Assembly: GCF_964199755.1 (NCBI RefSeq)
Contig: NC_133918.1
Coordinates: 372,001 to 436,000, forward strand
Source of the DNA: Larus michahellis
Taxonomy: Eukaryota; Chordata; Aves; Charadriiformes; Laridae
DNA: 64,000 bases
Direction: 5' to 3'
Part shown: positions 35,401-47,800 of the stretch, in pieces
How the letters are laid out: each line of letters starts with the position of its first letter
Position numbering within the stretch: the first letter of the stretch is position 1
Position numbers and translations under genes: made by a program
Notes under the pieces: model-generated
Databases searched by the model: none
The model's input: only the letters and a program-made list of their open reading frames with translations
What the model was told of the DNA's origin: nothing

Positions 35401-38244
35401 CCCCCTCCTTCCCATCCTGGCTCACAGGGTACAGCAGGACCGAAGCAGGCTCTGAGCTGTGCCACAGCTGGGCTGGAGGAAAGAGGCTCAGTTTCACAGC
35501 TTCTCACCGCACCCAGGACAAGCCAAGTCTGCCTAGTCAAAGCCCAATTACAGGGCTGTGGGCAGAGTTGTTCCCACAAGCTCTGAGCAAAAAGCCGTTG
35601 TAAGCACACAAAGGAAGCTCCTGCGTTGGCACCCGAGTCTCTGTCCTTCTCAGCAGTACTATGAGGGGAAGAGGCTTTGACTCCTGATGCAGCTGGAAGT
35701 CACAGGAGTAGCTCAAGGCAAACCAGGCCGCTGCGTGCTGGGACCAAACCCCAAGTTGACTGGCTCTGCCAAGCAAAAGGAGAGCGTCTCTTCTACAGCC
35801 CCAAGGTCTGCACCTCTCCTGCACACTCCCAGGAAGGAGCCAAAGCACAGCAGGGGCTGCTGCTCACCAAAGGCTTCCTCAGCACCTCAGATAAGCCTGT
35901 AGCACCTGTCGTGCTGCAGTTCCCCTATCCGAAAGGCAGAGATAAACAGCGTCCTACCCAGACTGGCTCATGTGAGGACTGGTCCTTTTAGCAGCCTGTA
36001 ACGCCCCCAGACCGGAGGCTAGGCACATACCTGGATGGACCAGCCAAAGGAAAGGTCTGTTCCAGCACAGCTCATCAGAGCTCCTCTTAGCTAGGAAAAC
36101 CACGGTGGGGGGGAGAGAAGGCTACAGAGCACAATCTGGCCCGAATCCAGTAAACATGTTTATTGGCAGTTGCTCTCGGACACCGTCTCTTCCAGCCCAC
36201 TGGGCTGGAGGGGGTGGGGGGAAAAATACTGATTGTCCGTGAGCACAACCCTCATGTCATTCCCATTGATCCGCTGAGTCACTCCCGTATTAACAGTTTT
36301 GACAACACTCAGGCTGCACAGGAGCTCGGAAACAGAATACAAAACAAGAGGCAAGGCGAAGCCTCTCCATGTACCAACACCAGTGGAGAGAAGCACTCGC
36401 AGGGCAGAATCCAGAAACCCGCTGAACTGCAAGTGCCAACTTCCTCCTCTCCACTCGCTCTTCTGAAGAGTGCTGCAACAAGAAAACCAAACACAAACCA
36501 CGCTGCAAGGGCAGGAACACAGAGCTCCATTCAGCGCGCCCAGAGAAACTGCCCAGAAAAAAGAGTATCCCCAGCAAACCACCACCAACTGCACCCCAGT
36601 CATTTTGATGCACGCGCAGACCAGAGCGGCAGCTGTTTTTGCAAAGAAACTACAGAACTGATTTGTAAGGCCTTACAGATTTGTAAGCTAACGAGGAGGA
36701 GATCAAATCCCGAGGCAGACTGACATGGGAAGGCAGCCGTTTCTACAAGCAAACGAGACAATCCCCCCCAGGGAGGAAATTGGGGGCTCCCCAAGCGTGC
36801 ACACCACCACAGACCTGACAGAAGCTGCCACACAGCTGCCAGGCAGCTGGGGTTAGACCATCCTTGTCTGCACCACAACACTACAACCCATCCAGAGCCC
36901 CAAAAGGTGCTAAGCGGCGATAAAGTCATCACCAAACAACATTCCTATCTGTAACACGCTGAATTAAAACAAAACCAACAAATCTTTGGCAAGTTCCTCA
37001 CACAGCAGTCAAGCCTACCCCGCCACAGAGAAGGCCTCGCCACAGGATCCCCATGGAGGCCTCCTGCCCTAATTTACAGCAATTCTTTTTCAGACGCACT
37101 GGCAAACACCAAACGTTTTCTCCAATCTGTTACATAAAGTCCCAATTTTTAAACCTCTGTGCGGGCAGTGGGGAGATGGGGGCACGCTGATGGGACAGTC
37201 CAGCTGGCAGATGAACTTACACGCTCCTCAGAATTCATTCCCAGATATTCAACCACTTGTTGTACAAAAGGAAAACAAATGGATTAGTTAATGAGGCAAC
37301 TTCCAAATACATTGGTGCAAACCACTTGCATGCTTGCAATCATTTTACACGTGGTTTAACCTGGGTCCCGGTTACCTCTAGCTTGTTTAAAACAGACTAA
37401 TTTCATGATAACTTGGAAAAGGTTTAACAAACTTCATTTTTTAACTTCAGAAATACACCTAACATGTCCCCATGCCGCCCAGACCACAAGCCATTCCTCA
37501 AAAGAAAAGACACCTTTCTCAAACACCCCCAAAACTTCACACTGTTTGTCCCCTTAGCTCCAAGAGCCTCACTCGGTTCCCCTCTGCCAGCCACCAGACA
37601 GGAACCACAGGCCTCTGGTGGCCCAGCTCCACAGGAGCTGCTTCTCATCTGCAAAGCTCTCCTCTTGGCTGCCTTAGGAACAGCTAAAGTCAGCTCCTGT
37701 CTGGTGGGGACAGAAGGAGGAGGGTATTTTTTCCTGTTTCTCACATTCATCTTCACCAGCTTTGCTAAAGAAAAAGACAAAGCTATTTTAAATACCAGAT
37801 TCAGCACAGTCCCTTTCCCCAAATAAACACTTCCCAACCCCTCCAGAGAGAGGAAAGCCACATACAAAGGAGCCAACATCCTGCGAGGCTCCAGCTCCGG
37901 GGGCAGGCCAGGGCTGGGGGCAGGCCCGGAAGACACAACTGGGGGAGGCCCGACCCCCCCCTTGCCACCGCCCCGGCCTCAAACGGGCTTGGGGGGGGAC
38001 TGCGATCCCGGGCGGACCCGGACCCCCGCCCAAGGGCTACGAAACGGGCATCGCCGGGAGGAGACGGACCGAGGCGGCCCTGGGCCCCCAGCGCCACGGC
38101 CCAGCCTTACCCCCACAGCCCCCTCAGCCCCCCGGGGCCAGCCTGACCCACCCAGCCCCACCTGACCCCCTCCTCAGCCCCACCATCGCCCCGGCCTCTC
38201 AGCCCCCCTCCCAGGCCAAAGCTCGGCCTCCCCCCGGCACCTAC

Positions 38245-38542
38245 CTCGCCCCGTGGCCCCCACGATGCCTTCCGCCCTCCAGGCCCTGCCCGGCCCCCAC
38301 AGCCCCCTCCCGGGCCCGGCCTCCGCCGCCCCCGCCTAAGGCGCCGCCCGGCCCGGCCCCCCCCTCCTCTCCTTCCCCGCCGCTGCCTGGTCCCGGCTGG
38401 GGCGAACCGCAGCAACAGGGCAGCCCGGCGCGGCCCCGGTTACCTCAGCGGGCCCTCAGCGGCGGGCCGCGCTGCCGCTGTCCCGCGGCCGCCTCCCCAT
38501 GGCGGCGCCCCCGGCCCGGCTCTCCTCACGCCTCCCCTCACC
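38245..38542 (-). other. CSNK1G2: Candidate noncoding first exon(s) of CSNK1G2
   Basis: The three donor sites named for the CpG island imply leader exons ending at 38,245, 38,444 or 38,542. The 5' ends cannot be placed from sequence. A short frame starting at the ATG at 38,501 ends with TGA just before the 38,444 donor, so a transcript using that donor could carry a 14-residue upstream ORF. Confidence 0.35.
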
Positions 38543-38629
38543 ACTCCGCGGGCAGCAGCCAGCCAGCCACAGCGCTACGCCGCCGGCGTAGGCTCCCCGC
38601 GCACCCATGCGCCCCCCGCCACGCCGCCG

Positions 38630-38695
38630 GCGCAAGCGCCTTTCCTGAATACCAACTCCGAAGCAGAGAGGCCCGGCGGAGCTCGGCGCAAGCGC
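38630..38695. promoter_or_regulatory. Two NRF1-like palindromic words
   Basis: GCGCAAGCGC occurs at 38,630-38,639 and 38,686-38,695, 46 bases apart, within the CpG island. The word fits the TGCGCANGCGCR type NRF1 consensus. Occupancy is inference. Confidence 0.4.
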
Positions 38696-38867
38696 AGCCG
38701 ATAGGAGGGTGGTGGCGCAACGGCGTTGGCGTAAAGCGCGTTCGAGAATAGGAGGTTTGAGGCGAGCGGCAAGAGGGCGGGCTTGCGGCGGCTCGGGGCG
38801 CTTTACGGCAGCGCCGCGCTTGGCGGCTACCGGCGCGGCCCCCACTTAACTCCCTGCAGCCCGGCGC

Positions 38868-39311
38868 GGGGGCCTGGTACGGGGCCCAGCTCCGCTGTGG
38901 GCACAGGCCCCCACGTTGCTTACATCCTCCTGTGCGGCGCAGCCCCCGGTATAGGGCACAGCTTCCCCATAGGGGCCAGGCCCCGCTATAGGGTATCCTA
39001 TAGGGGTGCAGTTCTCTACAGGGGACGGGTCCGTCTGCAAGATGTGGCCCCCGGTAGAGGGGAGAGCATCGCCAGAGCAACCGACATCACTCAGGGTGAG
39101 GTGCCAGCGCCACTGCGGGGAACAGGCCCCAGCATAGGGCACACAGCCCCGCTATGGGGGGCAGGCCCCGTGCGGTTATGTCGACCCGGTTACAGGGGAC
39201 AGCCCCTAATATGTGGCTGAGCCCCCCCATGAGAGTACAGCTTCCCCCATGGGGTGCACCCCCCCATAGGGGATAACCCCGATACAACATACAGCCCCCC
39301 TATAGGGCCCA
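38868..39311. repeat. Degenerate GC-rich minisatellite
   Basis: Many diverged copies of a unit of about 20-25 bases, built on a core like CCCTATAGGG plus GACAGGCCCC or GCACAGCCCC. Clear cores occur near 38,950, 38,969, 38,987, 39,000, 39,134, 39,151, 39,193, 39,248, 39,265 and 39,301. The copies are too diverged for perfect periodicity. The array lies immediately upstream of the CSNK1G2 CpG island. Confidence 0.75.
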
Positions 39312-41670
39312 GACGGCACTAGGGCCTGGCAGGGCAATCTCCGGGGAGGGCAACTGGGTCTGGGGGGGTCCTGCCAAGGGGGTGCGGCTGCGGGACGGGT
39401 GGGCAAAGCCCCACAGACTCCTCCGTCCCACCCCACCCTGTGGGAGCAGAGTGAAGCCAGGGGCTGGGATTTTATAGACGTTGAAGCCTTTTGGGGGACA
39501 GTGGCGCCGAGCAAAGTCAGCGCCGTCCCTGCTGCCTCCCAGGGGACAGAGCTCCAGGCTGGTGGGACCCGCTGGAACAGGAGCTGGGCGGGCACACAAC
39601 CCCAGTGCCACCTCCAAAAGCCTTTCGCCTTCAGTTTTGGAGTTATTCTGATAAATCATTTGGCCATAAAAATTCTCTTCCTGCACTCATTCGGCCAAGG
39701 AGGGCACAGCTGGGAGAATCGTTTCTCAGTGGCACGAGAGCAGCCTTTCAGGGTAACGTTGGAGGGAGGAGGCACCCCTGTACGATCCCGCTGCTCTCAT
39801 CTTCATGGGACAGACTCACCCCAAAAATATTTTCAGGCAATGGGCAAATAAGTTTGTGTGGCTTTGGGGGAGACTCAAGTCTTCAGCCACCAGCATCACC
39901 CTAAACACCCATTTCAGCGTTTCCAGCTGCTTAAATGGATTCTCTCCCAGTTCCAGGGAAACGCTCTCCCCCCAGCATTTGTCTAAAGTACTTTTTTCCC
40001 CTATAGGTGTTTGCTTCTGGAAGAAAACGCTATGATTGTAGAGAATTGGGAAAATAAAATGAGCTTCTCTGCATGCAAAGCCCAGATGTTGCTATCCTGG
40101 CCCCATGCTGTGACACGGCACTCCTGCTCCCGGCTCAGGAGAGCAGCCAGGGGCTGTGACCCATGTCCCACCGCTGGAGAGAATAAAATTGCCCCCGAAG
40201 TACCCGACGGCAGAACCGTCCTCCCATTTCCTTTTCGCACCATCCCACCACCATGAAAGAAAGAGGCAATTTCAAGCACTTTGAGAACACGCATGAGAAA
40301 TGTTCAGACATTTGGCTTGAGAATTTAACCCATCCTCTGGAGCTGGAGAGGGAAAAGCAAAGAGTTTTGATTTTATTTCAAGGCAAATCTCCAGCGGTGA
40401 ACATGCGGTGTGCCAGGCATGGTCTGCAGAGACCTGTACAGCTCATGCTACAGAACTGGCTCAGCACCGGCGAGTTAGCAAGAAAAGCCAGGGAATTTTT
40501 GTGGGGAAGGCATCCAGCTATGAACCCTGCCCTCCTCCCGCGGGCACGAGTTAATTAGGGCTAATTTGCAAGCAGACAACGCAAAACGAACCACTCTTGA
40601 TCATGCACGGGAGAACGAGCTGCTCAGGGGCGGGCAGACGAAACCTTCCTGCCGTGAAACATTTGCGTTCAGGGCCTGGGAAACTGAAGAGTGAGAGAAA
40701 CACATCAAGAACCGGACAAAGAAAAAGCCAGGCCCCTCGCTGTGTCCCGTCCAATAAACCCCAGGCGAAGAGCCCCCACCCCACGCGGGGGATGCTGAGC
40801 CCTTTAGGGAGCGAACAACCCGTCGCTCCTGAGTGCCGAGGACCTGCCCGAGTAGCGGCTGGAGCAGGAGCTTAAAGCTGTGCCTTCTGCTCAGACTTTT
40901 GAGGGCCTGGAGTAAAGAATTTGAGCAAAAGCCATTTCATCCTCATGCTCAACACATCACTGGCACAGCAGCGAGCAGTTGTGGGAAACCACCGCCAGTG
41001 GAAGCGAGATGCTGATGGCTGGGCAGGGGGTGCCTGGCACAGGGCTTTGGAGATAAGGAGGACACTGAGATGAGCAGATGTCGTATCGAGCAGCTGTGAT
41101 GAAAACAGCTCTTCTAGGATTAAATATCTGGTACAGAGCGGAACTGGGGTATGAAGCCACAATATGGTAGTTTGGGGCGATAAATTCAGCTACACACTAA
41201 ACCGAGTGATTCAACTCACCTTCGCTGTCAAACAGCCCGTTTACTCCAGGGGTAACGATCTCCTTCTGGGCAACAAACGGGAAAAGGCAGCAGCCAGCGC
41301 TGCAAGGAGCCGGCACGAGTCTCTGCACCACTAAGGAGAGGCCAGGACACAGACCTCGACCCTCGGGAGATGCAACTTTCTCACCGCCACCCATGCCTCT
41401 GCTCTCCCTTCCCTTCGTTACCAAATGAGAATAATGGCAACGCCTTTGGTAAATGCTTATCAGGCATCTGTAAGAGCACAAACCACAGCGTGCCACTCTC
41501 ACGCCGGTCGCCAACGCAGAGGATGGGCTTCATCCGTAAACGTGCTGTTCTTTTAAGGAAAAAACAACATGTGGTGGGGAGACTTTGGAGGAAAATAGAG
41601 ATTTCGCCATTTCCCTCTGCCAGATAATTCTGGTTACCTAGGAACAGACACACTTCTCTAATGCGGCCAG
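39312..41670. other. Intergenic sequence between SCAMP4 and CSNK1G2
   Basis: Single-copy-looking sequence without recognisable exons, RNA genes or transposons on either strand. It is the spacer between the probable SCAMP4 poly(A) site and the CSNK1G2 promoter region. Confidence 0.6.
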
Positions 41671-41697
41671 TTCTTCTCATCAAGCACAGGATGAGCA

Positions 41698-41703
41698 TTT
41701 ATT
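41698..41703 (-). terminator. SCAMP4: Candidate SCAMP4 polyadenylation signal
   Basis: AATAAA on the minus strand, in the context GACAATAAATGC. About 45 bases further down the minus strand lies a GTGTGTCTGT element of the kind expected 3' of a cleavage site. If used, it gives SCAMP4 a 3' UTR of about 3 kb. Another AATAAA at 42,914-42,919 lacks a clear GU-rich downstream element. Confidence 0.4.
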
Positions 41704-44700
41704 GTCTTGTGATCAGGAGAAAAACATAAACAAAACCCAGAGCTCCACAAGTGACATGAAACATCGCACACATACACGCCACATGATGCCGAACAAAACC
41801 GGGAGCCAGGTCCAGGTTAATTGTGTTAAGAAGTCTTAGAAATCTAATGTAAACATTTAAAAACATACAGAGGAGTCCAAAAAAATAAGCCACAGTAGTT
41901 CAGGCAGCGCGTTGAGTCAACTTTCTGGAATTACGGTTTCTGGCATCAAAGAGGATGGAGGGGGGATGAGGGATCTGGCAGATCCCACCCAGAGAGGTTC
42001 GACAGAGCTCTGTAGAGACCTCCAGCAGTGACTGCTAATGGGGTGCGATTCTGGTGTCCAGCTCTAACCATTTTGGCGGGCAGGCTCCTAATCACCCTTC
42101 TGCTTGCATCAAGCATTTTCAACATGACTCAACGTGGGTGCTGCAAAACAGCCTCCCAGATTATCCAAGGGGAGAAAAAAAATAGAGAAGCCAAGCATGG
42201 AGTCCCCGGCAAGGCTTCTCCTTTTGGTTCCTTTGAAATCTCCAACCTGACACACTAAAAAAAAAAAAAAAAAAAAAAACCAGACAGACACCAATCGCTT
42301 TTGAAAAATTTTGGCAAGAGGCTGAGGATAGCGAGGGGCAGGGCTGAAGGGAGCGTGATACACGGGTGCACCATGTTTTGGTTTCCAGGCACAGCCAACA
42401 TCGCGTTTGGCCCCGTTAACCTCCCCTCGCTCCCCTGTAGTGCAATCGTATTTCCAGGGAGTTAATCGACAGGCAGTTCTTTTATCACTCTCTGATGGCA
42501 AGCGACAAAGAACACTTAAAATCACACATGCGACAAAGGCACCTAAAAGCTTGACAACGCGATCAGGTCGTGTTCTGTTAAGAAGGCTTCAAGCGCTCGT
42601 ACTTACAAGCACATTGTACACTCGCAAGAAAAAAAAAAACCCTCGTGTTTGGAGCACATTAAATAGCCCAGACCCAGCAAACGGCTGGTTCTGCAGCAGG
42701 GCATCAGTGTTGCTTGTAAACTGAAATTCAGGGAGGCTCTGCCCTCTGATTCATGTTTGCTTTCGCTTTGGCCCTAGTAATAAAGGTGTCATGCAGACTC
42801 CAAGCTGTACTTCACTTAGTATTTACAGTATGACACAGGAAAAGTTAATAGAGCAAATGGGAAGTTCTGCAGGGGTGATGCAGAAGGAAGAGTTCTCCTT
42901 CGTGAACTATTGTTTTATTAGGTAAGGCACATATAGAGACAGTTTTCAAAAGATCACTTGCAAATCAATTCCACCTAGCCAGGACAGCCTCCCTGTCCCT
43001 TGCCAGGAGCCAATTTTGTTTTCCAGTTACTCAGTGTGAATTTGGAGTGACTCCACTTCCACCATAACATCTCCGGCATCCCATCCGCCAGCCGGCCAAG
43101 CTCTGGGGCTGACCGAGGGGGTGCCCAACACCTCCCAAGTCCCCGCGGTGGAGCACTCTGTCCTTCACAGGATCGTTGGCTAAAACTTTCAGAGCCAAAG
43201 ACTCTGAACACTCACTCCTTATAAAAATATTGGGAACTGACCTCCCAGTTTTGACAGGTTTGAAAAAATTCACAGCAGGCCGTTGAGGGAGAAGAAAAAA
43301 CTGCAGCCTTTGCTGCTTGGATCACTGCAGGACACGGGGGAATTGGATGGCTCAGGCTACAGGAGTCCTGATGTACACGCACAGAATGGAGATGAAGGAC
43401 GAGACGGATGCTAGCTCTCAGGGAAAACAATCCCTCCCAACAGCTTTATCCTCTCTCTAGCCGATTCTGGGAGAAAGGCAAAAATCTCTCTCTCCCTGCT
43501 TGTACCTGGAAGGAAGGCGCTGCTGGCTACACAGCCGCAGACCTGGTCTGCGCCGCTAGCATCAGTTACGAGGACTAACAAGCTTTCCTTGGTCTACCAG
43601 ACCCCACTGCATAACATCTGGATTTCAACTACATCAGCAGAAAGGAGAATTAAAACTATTCATTGTAACGGAATTCCTCCCAAACCACATTGGGGCCCCA
43701 GATCAATAGTTATCTTGCATCCGGCTACTGGCTGGGAGCCCAGAAAAAAGGGTGTCCCAATGGGGCCAGGTGTGTCCCAAAGAGCATTTGTTGGGTCAGC
43801 ACAAAACCTGGATGGAAATTAGATGGTGTAGAGATCTCGTGCTGCCTACCTCTAACAGGGTGAACATCCCCCAGGTAGCCAGCTCCAAAGCCCAGCTTTC
43901 CAATAGTTTCCCGTGGGCTTTGAATCAGGCTTTTAGCGAGCAATCATTAACCGAACGAGATGAATCTGCACCTTTGAAGCACACAGATCCAGCAAAAACT
44001 TTTGGTAGCAGAGAAAGCAAGGCTTCTAGCATAACAAAAATCCTAGCCAGACAAATGAGGACTCTTGTGGACTTCACATCTGAACAACGCTCACCCACAG
44101 CAAGCACCGCTATCTAAAGGATTCTTCACCAGAGAGTGCAAGCAAATGAGGTTGTGGACTTTACAAATACCTTTGATATCACTAGTACCAAATAATTTAG
44201 GTGTCGCATTTCCCTTAGAGTGAAAAATTCCAGATTATTCATCCAGGAGAGTAAACACCAGTTGCTACTAACGCTCTGATTGTGTTAGTTACAATTAGAG
44301 ACGACTTGGCAGCGTCCTGTGCGTGTGATGAAAACTAAGCAGGGAGGCAGGAGAAGGAGCAATCGCGGTAGTGTTCATCGTCGTGGGGAAGTCAGCCTTG
44401 TCCACATCTGGTCACGAGAGGATTCCCTCAAGCCAGGGCAGTGAATGGTTGGTTCCTCAGTCTGTGATGAGGCAAATACTGGTAACTCAACACAAACAAA
44501 AAACTTTCCGATATGCCGTGCAGAGCTCCGGAGGTGGCGAGGGCTGACAGCACGTATCTTCTGCGGTGATGAGCAGACAAAAAACAAAAAAGTCCCCAAG
44601 ATGACTGGGGTGCTTGGCGGGGGCGGGAATGCAAATGATCTTTTCAAATAACAATAATAAAAAGACCAAAAAGAAGAGAATCCAGGCAGTTTGCAGCTGT

Positions 44701-44706
44701 TGCTGC
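41704..44706 (-). other. SCAMP4: Probable SCAMP4 3' UTR
   Basis: Sequence between the SCAMP4 stop codon and the best poly(A) signal candidate. It holds an A23 run (42,257-42,279, on the plus strand) and no recognisable gene. Its length is inferred from the signal choice only, and a shorter UTR is possible. Confidence 0.4.
42257..42279 (+). repeat. A23 homopolymer
   Basis: Twenty-three consecutive A residues, so a U tract if the SCAMP4 3' UTR is transcribed through it. No retroposon body is recognisable upstream. Confidence 0.85.
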
Positions 44707-44883
44707 TTAAGGCCATTGGTTTCCCGGGGGATAGTTGGGCACTGTGGGATACTCTGGCAGGCTGTTCCCAGAAAAATTGTTGTACTGGGCCTCCCTGCTG
44801 GGGGGGTTCCTCCACGTGCCACTGTTCCACTCGTCCTGAGCTTTCTGAAAGCTTCCACCACCCCCTCGGTAGATTTTATGTAC
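44707..44883 (-). CDS. SCAMP4: SCAMP4 last coding exon (cytoplasmic tail and stop)
   Basis: 59 codons including TAA, starting after the acceptor CATTCATTAG. It encodes [20 protein letters not shown] and the tail [20 protein letters not shown] followed by [32 protein letters not shown] is the post-TM4 signature of SCAMPs. The EYPTVP segment is SCAMP4-like. Confidence 0.96.
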   Translation of the reverse strand, partial: VHKIYRGGGGSFQKAQDEWNSGTWRNPPSREAQYNNFSGNSLPEYPTVPNYPPGNQWP

Positions 44884-47800
44884 CTAATGAATGAGAGAGA
44901 GAACAAGAGAAAAACCAGTAACAGGCACCCAAACCTCCTCCTTAGAAGAGCTACAGTCACTTTGTTACTGTATTGTGTGTTTGTTCCTCTCTCTCTGTAA
45001 AGAACTGTATTTCTAAGGAACAAAAGCACTAAAAAGGTAATAATATAGTGAACAGAGGTGCAAATAGATAATATCAACCCAAGACTTCGACCCATTTCAG
45101 CCGGACTCCTGGGATTCAGGTTGGGAATCCCACAGCAAGGCAGCCAACCCCGGCCAGCGGGCTGAAACCTCTGTAACACTGACACTGCTGCTTCAGCAGA
45201 GCTTCTGTCTTCTCTCCTCCTCTGCCACCAGTCTACCAAAGCTTTCCAGACAGTCCTACTTCCAAATCTTTATTTCTGCAGAGAACCGAGGACCACTTCC
45301 CATCCGGCCATGCAGTCCCCACTGCAGGCCACCTCGAGATGCTTCACCTTTACCATCAATGACCATCCCCAGGAGCAATGAAGTGCTTCAAGTGATGTAA
45401 AGGAACATCGCCACATGAAATGGTGACGACACTCAGCCCCAGCTGTCTTGTGTTATCCGGATTTGTCCTCTAGATACTCTGAGAGACACCAACTGACTAC
45501 ACTGTAAAACCTGTAAAAGCAGGGATGGCTTACGGTGGCTGCTCAGCTGCCCGTTCACATTATTGCAGCATGAATTGTGGATACTCCAAGGCAGAGAGAC
45601 ATCTGAAACACCTACCCTTAAAATGCAGATGAGCATTGCGACCGCCGACATTGTAAACATAATGGCAGGAAACAGCATGAACACAGCAGCTGCCACATTG
45701 GTGCTGAAGAAAGTAATGGCTGCCAGCCATCCGCTGGAAGAAATAGAAAGAAAAAAAACAATATAGCCCCCTTTATAAGTGTCCTTATTATAAGAAAAAC
45801 TGTTTATTCACACCCAGAAATTACCAGGCAGCTTTAAAGCTCTTGAAAATTAAAAGAACAATGAAGAAAATGGACAGAATTAAATACAGGTATTTCTCCA
45901 AGACCTCAAATCTCGCTTGCCAGCATCCCTCGCTAATCCAGTCTCAGTCCTTTAGGGAACTGCACAGACTTTGGGAAGAGAAGATTTATTCCCAAGGTGC
46001 TTTTGGTTGTGCAGAGGTCGAGTGTCTAGAGACCGGGACTGGGACCAGGGAATAGGATTTCCACTGCATCTCTATTCCTTTGATGGCAATAACCAGGTAG
46101 GGCAACTGGAGAGCAGAGCACTTAAGAAAACAAAATGCTATATGGAGTGCTGGGACTTTCTATTATTTGTAGTTTCAGCAGGAATTGCTCCCAAGTCTCT
46201 AGAGACAGAAAGTTAAAATGCCAAACAATTATAACATAACCAGGGACAGACACTAAAATGCTCCCATTTATTTTAGGACGACTCTCACAATACGTGCTCT
46301 ATAGGCCAACAGTGAGTCATCACACACTGCTCACCATGTGCTGCGAATAATTTGAGGGCAATGCTAAGGGAGGATCAGATGAATCTTGAAACTGGCTGGT
46401 TAAATGGTAAGAAGAAATGGACGTTGTAGGAAGGTGCTAAAAAGAACTAGCAGGTGAAGGTACCCGGCTCCTGCCAACACAAGAACTCTTGCAATAACCA
46501 GCAACGGGAACAGAATTGTGCACTCCAGAATTATGCCACAGAGGAAAACGGAAAGCTTCTTCCCCTCCACCCCACACAGATTCCCACCAGTTTCTCAAAA
46601 GTTGATAGAAACAGCCCGTAGCCTGAAGCTCTCAGGCAACGGGAGCCGAGGGCTCAGGTATAAGGCCGTAGGAGCATCCTGCTTACCAAGCTCCCCATCC
46701 AGAGAAACCAATCGCCTGCAGGATCGTCAGAATAAACTGCGCGCCAAAGACGAAGAAAAAGGCCATAAAATTGAACGAGCTGTCCGACCTGTGAAGGGAG
46801 AGAGGAAGTTAGGGGGAGACTGGCACCTCGTGTTGCTTCACGCTGATGTGTGACCCCATCACGTACAAACCCTCAAACGTGGTATCTCCGAAGAGATCCC
46901 TCTACAGCTGCATACTTTGAAGGCGACTCCTCTTTCCCTGGCAGTTGAGAGCACACAGATCCATCAATCATCAGCACCGAATCTCTTCCAGTAAGCCTGG
47001 TTCCTGCAATTGCTCTACCCAAGTAATCGCATATACAATGACACACGAGGAGAGGCCATCTCCTGCAGAACACAGTGCCCAAATCGTTTCTTTCACCAAA
47101 TATCTGAAGACGGCACAGCCTCACACCTGCGCAGCTCAGCACTGGCAAGGAGGCACAAGGGGGCCTGAAAAACGGCAGGCAGAGTTTGCCCACACGCTAA
47201 AAGTGACCATTGAGCATGAGAATTCCAGCTGGGAATGTCTCAGTAGCTGCTCGTCATCACACTTACACACCCACGGTCAATAATGCAGCACTGGGACACG
47301 GCAGGAGGAGAATCAGCCACGTGAGAAGCGGGTGGTGCCCTGGCTGGGGAAACGCAGGAGCATGCTTTCACACCACTGCGGGCTCCACACCTTCAGGACG
47401 TACAGGTTGAGAGGGTCCCGAATATGTGAGGTCCTTTAATCTATGCAGGTATAACAGGCAGCACGAATATGATCCCAAACAAGACGGCTGACAGGTATCT
47501 TCACGGTCTCTCCGCCATGGGTGCACAGCACAGTCTTGCCCAAGTTTTGGCTCTGCCATAGAACTGCAGCAGAGCATCTTCATCCCATTAAACCAGCTAC
47601 ACTGATGAGCCAGCCTCTCACTGTAAGCCCAGGCACATCTACAACTCCCCACATTATTGTTTTTTAATGCTACAAATGATTCCCATCCTCTCAGGAACTC
47701 AAAGGGCCCAGATCCTCCTAGAAGCTATGCTAAGGCACATTGAAGACGTGGAGGTGATTCGAGACAGCCAGCACGGCTTCACCAGGGACAAGTCCTGCCT

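Larger units (their letters stand above)
8643..38244 (-). other. CSNK1G2: CSNK1G2 first intron (about 30 kb)
   Basis: From a donor in the CpG island to the acceptor at 8,643. It holds three recognisable repeat classes: small CR1 fragments (9,955-10,046 and 19,710-19,990), homopolymer and A/T-rich tracts, and short tetranucleotide runs such as (ATAA)n near 9,103-9,123. No tRNA, protein domain or exon chain could be recognised in 10-37.9 kb on either strand. The longest frames (15,371-16,270 minus; 23,164-23,904 minus) look like chance frames. Confidence 0.7.
37900..38900 (-). promoter_or_regulatory. CSNK1G2: CpG island and probable promoter of CSNK1G2
   Basis: A very GC- and CpG-rich stretch lying upstream of CSNK1G2 on the minus strand. 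It contains three strong minus-strand splice donors that could end alternative first exons: exon ends at 38,245 (GCGAG/GTAGGT), 38,444 (CTGAG/GTAACC) and 38,542 (GAGTG/GTGAGG). Two GCGCAAGCGC words, which fit the NRF1 consensus, lie at 38,630-38,639 and 38,686-38,695. This suggests an initiation zone around 38.5-38.8 kb. No TATA box is evident. Exon 1 is noncoding, since the ATG is about 30 kb away. Confidence 0.7.

Noticed and set aside
42914-42919. AATAAA on the minus strand as SCAMP4 poly(A) signal
   Set aside because: No clear GU-rich downstream element. The 41,698-41,703 signal has one. It remains a possible proximal site.
44487-45239. 250-codon minus-strand frame
   Set aside because: Overlaps the SCAMP4 last exon in a different frame. 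The true frame is fixed by the SCAMP4 protein pattern and phase.
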